From Nitrososphaerales archaeon (GTDB lineage Archaea; Thermoproteota; Nitrososphaeria; Conexivisphaerales; UBA164): a DNA stretch of 5,994 nucleotides. Location of the stretch: assembly GCA_023256405.1 (NCBI GenBank), contig JAGDXK010000008.1, positions 18,933 through 24,926 on the forward strand. Direction: 5' to 3'. Shown here piece by piece: positions 1 through 5,739 of this stretch (its first letter is position 1; every line of letters begins with the position of its first letter). A program made the position numbers and the translations under genes. The notes under the pieces were generated by a model. It saw only the letters and a list, made by a program, of their open reading frames with translations, did no database searches and was not told the origin of the DNA.

Positions 1-411
1 GCCGTTTCCTTCCTTTCTGGCATCTATTGAGACCACGACGCTCTGAGACCCGTATACATCAGCTACTTGAGTTATAAGCTCCGGGTTCAGCACTGCGTAG
101 GTGTTTAATGATATCTTATCAGCCCCGCTCCACAGGATCTCACGCGCCTCCTGCAGGCTCTTTATCCCTCCCCCAACAGTAAAAGGTATGTCCAGGACTT
201 TCGCGACTTCCTTTACCTTTTCGATCATGATCTTTCTGCCCTCATAGGATGCTGATATGTCAAGAAACACCACCTCGTCGGCTCCATCGTCCCTGTATTT
301 CAGGGCTAGCTCCTTTGGATCCCCAGCTTCCCTTAAATGCTCGAACCTCACGCCCTTAACGACTCTTCCATCCTTGACGTCCAGGCAGGGAATTATTCTC
401 TTGGCCGGCAT
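1..411 (-). CDS. hisF: Imidazole glycerol phosphate synthase cyclase subunit HisF (3' part outside window)
   Basis: HisF is the cyclase half of imidazole glycerol phosphate synthase. It uses ammonia passed from HisH to convert PRFAR into imidazole glycerol phosphate and AICAR in the cytosol. Only the first 137 codons are here; the family is about 250 residues, so nearly half is missing past the left edge, with the frame intact. The N-terminal (beta-alpha)8 half-barrel is clear: [16 protein letters not shown] at residues 5-20, AGDP at 29-32, VGGGI at 79-83 in the first phosphate-binding region, and VSIDAR near 128-132. The two catalytic aspartates of the family fall at D11 and D130, exactly the usual positions. 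The ATG shares one base with the hisA stop (TGATG), so translation is probably coupled; a weak GAGG lies 12 nt upstream. Last visible gene of the his operon; partner HisH is encoded two genes upstream. Identification is secure. Confidence 0.97.
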   Translation of the reverse strand, partial: MPAKRIIPCLDVKDGRVVKGVRFEHLREAGDPKELALKYRDDGADEVVFLDISASYEGRKIMIEKVKEVAKVLDIPFTVGGGIKSLQEAREILWSGADKISLNTYAVLNPELITQVADVYGSQSVVVSIDARKEGNG

Positions 412-1076
412 CACAGGGTCAGCCTCTCGTAAATGTCCCTGCCCACGACACAGCCGAGATAGCCCAGATCAGAGATCTCCTGAAGCTCGCTCAAGAGTAT
501 GCCTCCGGAAAGAATTGTTCTTCTTCTCATTCTTTCCGGAATCCTGAGAGCTAGCTCCCTGTCAAACCCCATCAGGCTACCGTCCCTTTTAATGGAGGTC
601 ACAAGAAACGTCTCATAGCCAAGCCAACTTAGCCTGTGCAGGGTTTCCAGAGGATCCACGTCGATGAGCTCTCTCCATCCCCTAATTGCTACTTTGTTAT
701 CTGCTACGTCCACGGCCACTATGACGTCTCTCCTGAGATCCATCAGCTCCTCTGGATTTGTAAGAGCCAGAGTCCCAACAACAACCTTATCGGCCCCTGC
801 CTCTAAATACCTCTGAACTAAATTGCGTGACCTTATGCCTCCAGCCACCTGCTTGTAGACGTCGGTTCTCTTCAGCAGCTTCATGATAAGCCCTTCGTTA
901 TCCCCTCTGCCGAGAGCCCTGTCGATGTCAACCACGTGTATTGAATCATATCCAGCCTGAACAAGCTTGTTCACGAACTCAACTGGATCGTTTGAGTAAA
1001 CCCTTATTAGCTTGCTTCCTTCTTTCAGTCTAACTACCCTGCCTTCCGAAATGTCCAAGGCCGCTAGTACTTTCAT
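411..1076 (-). CDS. hisA: ProFAR isomerase HisA
   Basis: HisA catalyses the Amadori rearrangement of ProFAR to PRFAR, the substrate of HisH-HisF. The 221-residue product is a (beta-alpha)8 barrel homologous to HisF, slightly shorter than the usual 235-245. Visible landmarks are [12 protein letters not shown] with the catalytic base D8, a first phosphate-binding motif VAGGIRS near 77-83, AVDV with the probable general acid D123, the [14 protein letters not shown] segment with T160, and a second phosphate-binding motif LSGGI near 189-193. The common TDI at strand 6 is TSI here, and the first loop after the catalytic Asp is short. The ATG overlaps the hisH stop (ATGA) and is preceded by a strong Shine-Dalgarno sequence. 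Some HisA homologues (PriA) also act in tryptophan synthesis; nothing here shows that. The operon setting makes the histidine role secure. Confidence 0.96.
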   Translation of the reverse strand: MKVLAALDISEGRVVRLKEGSKLIRVYSNDPVEFVNKLVQAGYDSIHVVDIDRALGRGDNEGLIMKLLKRTDVYKQVAGGIRSRNLVQRYLEAGADKVVVGTLALTNPEELMDLRRDVIVAVDVADNKVAIRGWRELIDVDPLETLHRLSWLGYETFLVTSIKRDGSLMGFDRELALRIPERMRRRTILSGGILLSELQEISDLGYLGCVVGRDIYERLTL

Positions 1077-1672
1077 CTTCTAAGCACCTCCCTCAGCTTT
1101 TTTAGAAACTCTAGCCCAACTTTGCCGGACTTCTCAGGGTGAAACTGAACGCCGATGAACTGGTCCTTTATAATAAGTGATGGGACCTTTTCGTAGTTGT
1201 TATCGGAGATAGCATAGGTTATGTCCTCAACATATGGCACGGCGTACGAATGTGCATAGTAAAGCCATGCAGAATCTCCAAGAGGCTCTAGAAGCTCTGA
1301 ATCTTTAACTCTTTTCGTAAGAGACCAGCCCATATGAGGAACTTTGCCCCTGCTTAATCTTTTCACCTTTCCTTTAATGATCCCGAGCCCCTTTCCCTTT
1401 CCCTCTTCGCTCTCCTCGAACATGAGATGCAGTCCAAGGCATATGCCCAGAACGGCCATACCCCTTAGCGCGCTTTCAAGTATTGGTAGCTTATACTGCT
1501 CCACTGCGCTTGAGGCCTGAGCAAAGTTGCCCACTCCTGGAAGAACCAAGAGATCAGCATCTATTTCGTTAGAAATCTCGCTCGATATCTCAACTTCAAA
1601 CCCAGCTCTTTCCAGCGAAGAAGCTACACTGTAGAGATTGCTTGCTCCGTAATTGAACACAAGCGCCTTCAT
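1073..1672 (-). CDS. hisH: Imidazole glycerol phosphate synthase glutaminase subunit HisH
   Basis: HisH hydrolyses glutamine and channels ammonia to HisF within the imidazole glycerol phosphate synthase complex. The 199-residue product has the normal length for a stand-alone class I (triad) amidotransferase. The oxyanion-strand motif LPGVGNF spans residues 44-50, the nucleophile elbow LGICLGLHLMFEES holds C78, the HisH-specific PHMGW is at 112-116, and GVQFHPEKSG supplies H178 and E180 to complete the triad. The start ATG overlaps the hisB stop as ATGA and the stop overlaps the hisA ATG in the same way, so the gene is embedded in a coupled block. No strong Shine-Dalgarno is seen before the ATG. 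PHMGW, the length and the hisF neighbour separate it clearly from TrpG, PdxT and GuaA glutaminases. Confidence 0.97.
   Translation of the reverse strand: MKALVFNYGASNLYSVASSLERAGFEVEISSEISNEIDADLLVLPGVGNFAQASSAVEQYKLPILESALRGMAVLGICLGLHLMFEESEEGKGKGLGIIKGKVKRLSRGKVPHMGWSLTKRVKDSELLEPLGDSAWLYYAHSYAVPYVEDITYAISDNNYEKVPSLIIKDQFIGVQFHPEKSGKVGLEFLKKLREVLRR
1085..1092 (-). promoter_or_regulatory. Shine-Dalgarno sequence of hisA
   Basis: The minus strand reads GGGAGGTG, ending 8 nt before the hisA ATG. It matches the archaeal 16S rRNA 3' end very well. It lies inside the last codons of hisH, so hisA can recruit ribosomes itself as well as through the ATGA overlap. Confidence 0.8.
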
Positions 1673-2226
1673 AGAGATCCCTTCAAGGACAGCAACCTGT
1701 CTGCAGGTGCTGTTGCGTTTTTGAGCGAAAGCGCAAGGGACTTAAATGCGGCCTCTATCAGGTGGTGAGGATCGCTGCCGGATATCCTGTATACGTGAAG
1801 CGTCATGGGCATGCTGTAGGAAAGCGATCTCATGAAGTGCAGGTACAGCTTGAAGTCAAACTCATGAGCGTAAATTCCGTCCATGTTTGTCTCAAAGTAC
1901 GCCCTCCTAGCTAAATCGACAGCGGTTAGGATAAGGGCGTCGTCCATTGGCACGATTGAGTATCCAAACCTTGCAACCTTCTCCCTTTCCAGCGCCATGT
2001 TCAGGCTCTCCCCCAGGGCTATTCCAACGTCCTCCAGAAGGTGATGCTGCAGGTCTCCAGCGGCTTTTATTTTGAGGTCAAACCCGCTGAAAATCGAGAA
2101 CGTGCTAAGCATGTGCTTCAGGAACGGGTCTTCAACGCCTATGTCGTGCTCGCCCCTTCCATCGAGGTTTATGTAGATCTCTATTCTTGTTTCCTTTGTT
2201 TCTCTTCTCAGCTCAGCTTTGCGCAA
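1669..2226 (-). CDS. hisB: Imidazoleglycerol-phosphate dehydratase HisB (monofunctional)
   Basis: HisB dehydrates imidazole glycerol phosphate to imidazole acetol phosphate in a manganese-dependent reaction. The chosen TTG start gives 185 residues beginning MRKAELRRETKETRI, which matches the family N-terminus; no phosphatase domain is fused, as expected for archaea. Expected metal ligands are all visible by comparison with plant and bacterial enzymes: H38 in FLKHML, H61, H62 and E65 in QHHLLED, H130 in LYLHFM, and H154, H155 and E158 in DPHHLIEA. R86 (RFG), R108 and the C-terminal SLKG fit the phosphate-binding positions. Two departures from the consensus are FLDHML reading FLKHML, and the aspartates usually before HH reading LQ; neither removes a ligand. 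The start lies 14 nt inside hisG behind a strong Shine-Dalgarno. An in-frame ATG at 2271 would add an unrelated N-terminal tail encoded within hisG and is less likely; a GTG at 2232 is a close alternative. Confidence 0.94.
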   Translation of the reverse strand: MRKAELRRETKETRIEIYINLDGRGEHDIGVEDPFLKHMLSTFSIFSGFDLKIKAAGDLQHHLLEDVGIALGESLNMALEREKVARFGYSIVPMDDALILTAVDLARRAYFETNMDGIYAHEFDFKLYLHFMRSLSYSMPMTLHVYRISGSDPHHLIEAAFKSLALSLKNATAPADRLLSLKGSL

Positions 2227-3175
2227 GCTCACCCTCCTCCAGCAGCAACGTTGAGAATGGCCTATGAACAACTAGGCCCTGGGAGTATTTTCTGAGCTTT
2301 GGGAGCAGCTTCAGGAACTCCTCCTCGCCTATCACCGTGTTCACCGCGTACCATCCATCTCTGGCCAGTGGCGCTACGGTTGGAGATTTGAGAGACGGCA
2401 GCTCCTTCAGCAGCTCATTGAGGTTGTCCTGGCTTACATTTATGAATATGTGAAGCTTCTTCTTCGCTTTTACTGCTCCCAGGAGCAGCGCAAGCACGTC
2501 GAGAATTTTCTCCTTTTTCTCCCTGTCATTCAGCGACCCCTTGTTGGCAATGAAAACTGCACTGGACCTCATTATTTCGGCTATTTCCACGAGCCCGTTC
2601 TCATTAAGCGTGGTGCCCGTTTCTGTTACGTCTACAATGAGGTCAGCCTCATCCGGAGGCTTTGCCTCAGTGGCCCCAAACGAGAGGTATATCTCGACCA
2701 TGGGATTTTCGCCCAGAGTGTACCAGGGAGTTATGATTTTCGGCCTGAGGACGCCATACAGCTCTCTGTATGTCTTCAGCGAAAGCAAATAGTTCGATGT
2801 TATGTTTGGATATTCTGTCGCTATTCTCAGTTTTCTACCCCGTGCACCGAACTCCTTTATAATACCATCTGGATCCATTCCGAGCTCCCTTGTGCCTGCA
2901 AGGACTATTCTTACCCTGCCATACTCCAAGTCCGCTAAAATTCTAACGTCAGCTCCTGTCTCCTTAACCCAGTCAGCCCCAGTTATGCCTATGTCATAGA
3001 GGCCCTGCTCCACGTATTTGGGTATTTCCTGAGGCCTCAGTATCTTCACCGAAATTTCTTCATCGTTTATGTAGGGCCTATAACTTCTCTCAGACCTGGC
3101 TATCCTCAGAACTGTTGAGTTTATCAGAGAGAAGGTGTCATCTTCGAGAGAGCCCTTTGGGATCGCCCATTTTAT
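2213..3175 (-). CDS. hisG: ATP phosphoribosyltransferase HisG, long form, apparent ATA start
   Basis: HisG condenses ATP and PRPP to phosphoribosyl-ATP, the first and normally feedback-inhibited step of histidine synthesis. Read from ATA at 3175 the product is 320 residues: (M)KWAIPKGSLEDD at the N-terminus, SERSYRPYIND at 28-38, RPQEIP at 47-52, GITGADWV at 63-70, the PRPP-binding segment DVTETGTTL at 182-190, then a C-terminal ACT-like domain from about 240 with KSPTVAPL near 263-270. That domain marks the long form, which binds histidine itself and needs no HisZ. A start at the first conventional codon, GTG 3049, would give 278 residues and remove the first catalytic-domain strand and conserved PKGSL. 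No ATG, GTG or TTG lies in frame between the stop at 3205-3203 and 3049, so initiation is unusual or the sequence is altered. The 3' end overlaps hisB by 14 nt. The identity is secure; the start is not. Confidence 0.9.
   Translation of the reverse strand: MKWAIPKGSLEDDTFSLINSTVLRIARSERSYRPYINDEEISVKILRPQEIPKYVEQGLYDIGITGADWVKETGADVRILADLEYGRVRIVLAGTRELGMDPDGIIKEFGARGRKLRIATEYPNITSNYLLSLKTYRELYGVLRPKIITPWYTLGENPMVEIYLSFGATEAKPPDEADLIVDVTETGTTLNENGLVEIAEIMRSSAVFIANKGSLNDREKKEKILDVLALLLGAVKAKKKLHIFINVSQDNLNELLKELPSLKSPTVAPLARDGWYAVNTVIGEEEFLKLLPKLRKYSQGLVVHRPFSTLLLEEGELAQS
2232..2240 (-). promoter_or_regulatory. Shine-Dalgarno sequence deciding the hisB start
   Basis: The minus strand reads GGAGGAGGG, with two overlapping GGAGG cores, 5-6 nt before the TTG at 2226. 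The spacing supports TTG over the upstream ATG at 2271. The GTG at 2232-2230 overlaps this motif and is too close to use it. Confidence 0.75.
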
Positions 3176-3224
3176 CTTTTTATATGTTCGTATGAACTGA
3201 CATCAGACTGGTTTACATGTATCA

Positions 3225-3233
3225 CTTTATAAG
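3225..3233 (-). promoter_or_regulatory. Possible TATA box for the his operon
   Basis: The minus strand reads CTTATAAAG, a good archaeal TATA-like element. Its centre predicts transcription starting near 3202, giving a leader of about 27 nt before the ATA at 3175. It overlaps the stop codon of the upstream amidotransferase-like gene, so it could be partly a coding coincidence, and read-through from that gene is also possible. The 51 nt between the two genes hold no other convincing signal. Confidence 0.45.
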
Positions 3234-3763
3234 TTTTTTCTTACAAAGGCTGCCAACAGCTCTGTGCCGTCTTTATTAGAAACCTCTGGATGAAACATAA
3301 CCGCTAAGGATTTCTTGTACTCAAAAGCTTCAACACCATTGACGCTCCATGCTACAGCCCTGCTCTTTGGATTTAGTGAGCCTATATTAAAGTGTCTTGA
3401 TACATGGAAGGACTTTACCCCATCAGGCACGTAGCTGGATCCTTCGAACTTTACCTGAAAAGCACCGCTCAGAAGCCCGTTTGCCCTTCTCAGCGTTCCA
3501 CCCAGATAAAGGTTTAACGCTTCAGCTCCAAAACATATGTAGAGCGCAGGGCGGCCTTCGAGGTCTCTGAGCAGCTTTATGAAGTTTTTCATGGTTACCA
3601 GCGATCTAGAGGATCTGCCGCTTACGAAATACATGTCAGCCTCCTCAGGCTCGCTTCCAGGATCTGCTATCTTTATCTCATTGAAGACCCTCAGCTCCCT
3701 GATTTTTTCTATCAACTCATTAAGATAATTGGAGCCGTTGTTGATTATTATGGCCTTTCTCAC
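3227..3763 (-). CDS. Class I glutamine amidotransferase-like protein, GuaA-subunit-like, role unknown
   Basis: This 178-residue protein has a class I amidotransferase fold. It opens with a strand and NNGSNY (residues 8-13), like the NNxGQY of archaeal GMP synthase glutaminase subunits. A nucleophile elbow YICFGAEAL carries C77, GVEAFEYK lies at 143-150, and MFHPEVSNKDG carries H158 and E160. The triad is therefore present, but the usual CLGHQ after the cysteine is CFGAE and the segment matching SHxDxV is HVSRHFN, so glutamine recognition may differ. Length fits a stand-alone glutaminase subunit (about 185). No synthetase partner is in the window. It is not a duplicate HisH: PHMGW is absent. 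The start is GTG immediately after an in-frame TAA, so no longer version exists; no Shine-Dalgarno is seen, consistent with a leaderless message. The stop is 51 nt before hisG, so co-transcription is possible. Fold is confident; substrate and partner are inference. Confidence 0.75.
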   Translation of the reverse strand: MRKAIIINNGSNYLNELIEKIRELRVFNEIKIADPGSEPEEADMYFVSGRSSRSLVTMKNFIKLLRDLEGRPALYICFGAEALNLYLGGTLRRANGLLSGAFQVKFEGSSYVPDGVKSFHVSRHFNIGSLNPKSRAVAWSVNGVEAFEYKKSLAVMFHPEVSNKDGTELLAAFVRKNL

Positions 3764-3785
3764 TTAATTAGGAAAAGCATGAGGG

Positions 3786-3794
3786 CCTTTATTC
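3786..3794 (-). promoter_or_regulatory. Weak TATA-like box for the amidotransferase-like gene
   Basis: The minus strand reads GAATAAAGG centred about 27 nt before the GTG start at 3763, the spacing expected for a leaderless archaeal transcript. The match is imperfect. Other AT-rich elements further upstream (near 3809-3820 and 3834-3843) could serve with a 5' leader of 25-50 nt. Confidence 0.3.
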
Positions 3795-3818
3795 TTTGTG
3801 TTTGAAATCTCTAATAAA

Positions 3819-3827
3819 ACATATATT
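3819..3827 (+). promoter_or_regulatory. Probable TATA box for the MFS transporter gene
   Basis: The plus strand reads ACATATATT, centred 29 nt before the ATG at 3852. This predicts a nearly leaderless mRNA and supports that ATG over the upstream in-frame GTG at 3798, which would lie upstream of the box. Confidence 0.5.
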
Positions 3828-3833
3828 GTAACC

Positions 3834-3843
3834 CTTTTAAAAG
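3834..3843. promoter_or_regulatory. Ten-base palindrome between TATA box and transporter start
   Basis: CTTTTAAAAG is a perfect 10-bp palindrome lying between the likely TATA box and the ATG of the transporter, in the divergent intergenic region. It could be an operator for a regulator of the transporter, or a TATA-like element for the opposite strand. AT-rich palindromes of this length can also arise by chance. Confidence 0.25.
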
Positions 3844-3851
3844 TGAGCCGT

Positions 3852-5279
3852 ATGTTTGACGCCCAGCTGGAAAGGCACGAGCTGCTCTTCGGCATGATGG
3901 TAATCGTCCTCGGCGTTCTCATGAGCGCGATTGACTCGACGATAGTTATTCTGGCAATACCAGTGATAATGCATGATCTGAACGCTGATCTTGTAACGAT
4001 GGTCTGGGTCATACTGATCTATCTTTTGCTTATAACGGTGCTGTCAACTCAGCTGGGCAGACTCGGGGACAAATATGGCAGAGTCAAGTTTTACAACCTC
4101 GGCTTTCTCATATTTACGATAGGTTCTGCATTATGCGCAGTCGCACCTAACGCGGGAACTCTCTTGATGTTCAGGGCCGTTCAGGCTGTTGGGGGCGGAC
4201 TTATCAGCAGCAACAGCGGCGCCGTTATTGCGGATCTACTGCCACCAAACAGGAGGGGGCAGGCGTACGGCTTTACGGCATTCGGATGGAACGTGGGGGC
4301 AATACTTGGGATCATACTGGGCGGCTTAATAGTTACATTCACCACGTGGAGGCTCATATTTCTGATAAACGTCCCCATAGGCGTCTTTTCTGTTTACGTA
4401 GGCTTTAAGTACCTCAGAGAGAGGTCACCGCGGGCCATAAAGAAGATCGATCTTCTCGGGTCGGCCTATCTCGGCACCGGTCTCACGCTTATTCTTATAG
4501 GTCTCACCTTTGCAGCAGGCACCGGCTTTAACCTAATCGACAAGATCCTCATTGGATCGGGCGCCGTAGCGCTGATTCTCTTTGTTATGAGGGAGCTTAA
4601 TTTTGATGATCCAATCATCAACCTTACGCTTTTAAAGAACCGGGTGCTGACTGGCTCAATCATAGCTGCCTTCCTTCAGGCGTTAGCAAACTACTCCGTT
4701 CTGTTCCTGGTAATAATGTATCTGCAGGGAGTGAGGGGCCTTTCCCCGCTGGATGCCAGCCTGGTTGTTATACCAGGATATATACTGGGGGCTTTTCTCG
4801 CTCCTCTTGCAGGCAGGCTATCAGACAGAATAGGTGCAAGGGTTCCTGCCTCTCTAGGCCTTTTCCTGCAATCAATTGGGATTTTTACTTACTCGATATT
4901 GGCGGTCAATTCGCCTCTATGGCTCATAACCCTCGCAGCTTCAATTAATGGGATAGGAGCCGGGATGTTCTTTCCATCGAACAACAGCGCGGTGATGGCA
5001 AATGCCCCAAGAGAGCACTATGGAGCGGCCTCCGGAACGCTGAGGATGTTTGCGAACATAGGGATGGTCGTAAGCTTCGCTCTTTCGCTGTACATAGCTT
5101 CCACGACAATGCCTACGTATCTTGCGGAGGAGATATTCCTCGGCACCAGCTATCTTTCATCAAGCCTGAGCATCGCTTTCGTAAGAGGAATAACAACTTC
5201 ATTCAAATTCTCAGTTATTATAATCTATTTAGCCATAATATTCTCCGTGCTCAGAGGAAAGGAGATCAGAGAAAAATAA
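3852..5279 (+). CDS. MFS transporter, DHA2 (EmrB/QacA-type, 14 TM) drug/H+ antiporter family
   Basis: This 475-residue membrane protein belongs to the 14-helix DHA2 branch of the major facilitator superfamily, whose members mostly export toxic organic compounds in exchange for protons. Fourteen hydrophobic segments can be picked out by eye. Motif D1 appears as AIDSTIVILAIP (26-37) with the membrane aspartate D28; motif A as LGRLGDKYGR (68-77); motif B as RAVQAVGGG (108-116); the antiporter motif C as GWNVGAILGIILGG (145-158). A second motif-A-like GRLSDRIGAR follows TM10, as typical for the family. The C-terminal half has LQGVRGLSPLDASL and a long outside loop before the last helix. The ATG at 3852 is chosen because it follows a TATA box at leaderless spacing and leaves a normal short cytoplasmic N-terminus; GTG 3798 would add 18 residues. 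Transcribed divergently from the amidotransferase-like and his genes. The substrate cannot be told from sequence. Confidence 0.92.
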   Translation: MFDAQLERHELLFGMMVIVLGVLMSAIDSTIVILAIPVIMHDLNADLVTMVWVILIYLLLITVLSTQLGRLGDKYGRVKFYNLGFLIFTIGSALCAVAPNAGTLLMFRAVQAVGGGLISSNSGAVIADLLPPNRRGQAYGFTAFGWNVGAILGIILGGLIVTFTTWRLIFLINVPIGVFSVYVGFKYLRERSPRAIKKIDLLGSAYLGTGLTLILIGLTFAAGTGFNLIDKILIGSGAVALILFVMRELNFDDPIINLTLLKNRVLTGSIIAAFLQALANYSVLFLVIMYLQGVRGLSPLDASLVVIPGYILGAFLAPLAGRLSDRIGARVPASLGLFLQSIGIFTYSILAVNSPLWLITLAASINGIGAGMFFPSNNSAVMANAPREHYGAASGTLRMFANIGMVVSFALSLYIASTTMPTYLAEEIFLGTSYLSSSLSIAFVRGITTSFKFSVIIIYLAIIFSVLRGKEIREK

Positions 5280-5285
5280 AAAGTT
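5271..5285 (-). terminator. Oligo-T terminator for the converging minus-strand gene
   Basis: Read on the minus strand this is AACTTTTTATTTTTC, two runs of five T separated by one base, starting 17 nt after the stop of the gene at 5302-5688. It sits over the last codons of the transporter gene, so the convergent pair has facing T-tracts in a very short space. Confidence 0.5.
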
Positions 5286-5296
5286 ACCATTGGGCT

Positions 5297-5304
5297 GCTT
5301 TTTA
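5297..5304 (+). terminator. Oligo-T terminator after the MFS gene
   Basis: Just past the transporter stop the plus strand reads GCTTTTTA with five consecutive T. Archaeal RNA polymerase commonly stops at such T-runs without a hairpin. The run overlaps the end of the converging gene. Confidence 0.45.
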
Positions 5305-5688
5305 CTTGATCTTGTAGTAGACCTTTCTTAATGAGGGCTCGACCTTTGCCAGGGCTGTTCTGAGCTCTTCAGGATCAAGCCTTGAGCCGTTACCATCGAC
5401 CTTTGCCACAAGATACTCAAGGGTTGATACAAGATAGTTGATCTTCCGCTTCTGTTCCTTGCTCGGCGTCCTGGGCGCTTCAGCCTCAATTACGAGCCTC
5501 AGCGTGAAAGGAGTGTTGCCTACCTTGTGAACGACGTTTATGTTGGTTAGCCCAGTTTTCTTGAGGTACCTCTTTATGATGTGTCTAACGAGAGAAGGAA
5601 CTATGGATTGAACTTCGATCTCAGCTATCGTTATCTTACCCGTTTCAACGCCCTTTTCATTAACCCTATTTTCACTTATCATAGTCAT
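5302..5688 (-). CDS. Small basic protein of unknown function
   Basis: I do not recognise this family. From the chosen ATG the product is 128 residues, soluble, without signal peptide or membrane segment, and rich in Lys and Arg. By eye it suggests an alpha/beta layout: a strand KITIAEIEVQ, a helix around SLVRHIIKRYLKKTG, paired strands NINVVHKV and FTLRLVIEAEA, then two charged helices, one around EQKRKINYLVSTLEYLVAKV and one around DPEELRTALAKVEPSLRK. There are no cysteines and no evident catalytic motif. The basic amphipathic helices would suit a nucleic-acid or complex-binding role, but that is a guess. The start at 5688 is preferred because a TATA box lies about 32 nt upstream; ATG 5682 is equally possible, while ATG 5739 would place the start ahead of that box. 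It converges on the transporter gene with 22 nt between them. Regular codon structure supports a real gene. Confidence 0.75.
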   Translation of the reverse strand: MTMISENRVNEKGVETGKITIAEIEVQSIVPSLVRHIIKRYLKKTGLTNINVVHKVGNTPFTLRLVIEAEAPRTPSKEQKRKINYLVSTLEYLVAKVDGNGSRLDPEELRTALAKVEPSLRKVYYKIK

Positions 5689-5715
5689 AACACCGTTATA
5701 GGTATAAAAATTGAG

Positions 5716-5725
5716 ATTTATAAAC
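5716..5725 (-). promoter_or_regulatory. TATA box for the small basic protein gene
   Basis: The minus strand reads GTTTATAAAT, centred about 32 nt before the ATG at 5688, predicting transcription start near 5693 and an almost leaderless message. A second AT-rich element, TTTTTATAAAAATT around 5740-5753, lies further upstream and could be an alternative. Confidence 0.5.
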
Positions 5726-5739
5726 ATTTCGTTCCACAA

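Noticed and set aside
257..547. 96-codon open frame on the plus strand
   Set aside because: Antisense across the hisF/hisA junction; Ser/Arg-rich low-quality translation typical of a shadow frame.
2041..2295. 84-codon open frame on the plus strand
   Set aside because: Antisense to the hisB/hisG overlap; shadow of two well-supported genes.
2450..2938. 162-codon open frame on the plus strand
   Set aside because: It lies wholly antisense to hisG, whose protein is strongly conserved; its translation shows no family likeness and no promoter or ribosome site.
2213..3049. HisG starting at GTG 3049
   Set aside because: Would drop 42 residues including the conserved PKGSL and SERSYRP segments, which are plainly encoded in frame upstream.
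3140..3170. ATG 3170 as hisG start followed by a programmed +1 shift at CCC AAA GGG
   Set aside because: The frame stops after 10 codons, and a shift would yield MGDPKGSL, losing the conserved first strand; no stimulatory structure is evident.
3798..3851. GTG 3798 as MFS start
   Set aside because: It lies upstream of the likely TATA box and adds 18 residues not expected before TM1.
3764..4012. 82-codon open frame on the minus strand
   Set aside because: Antisense to the start of the MFS gene and the divergent promoter region; no recognisable protein features.
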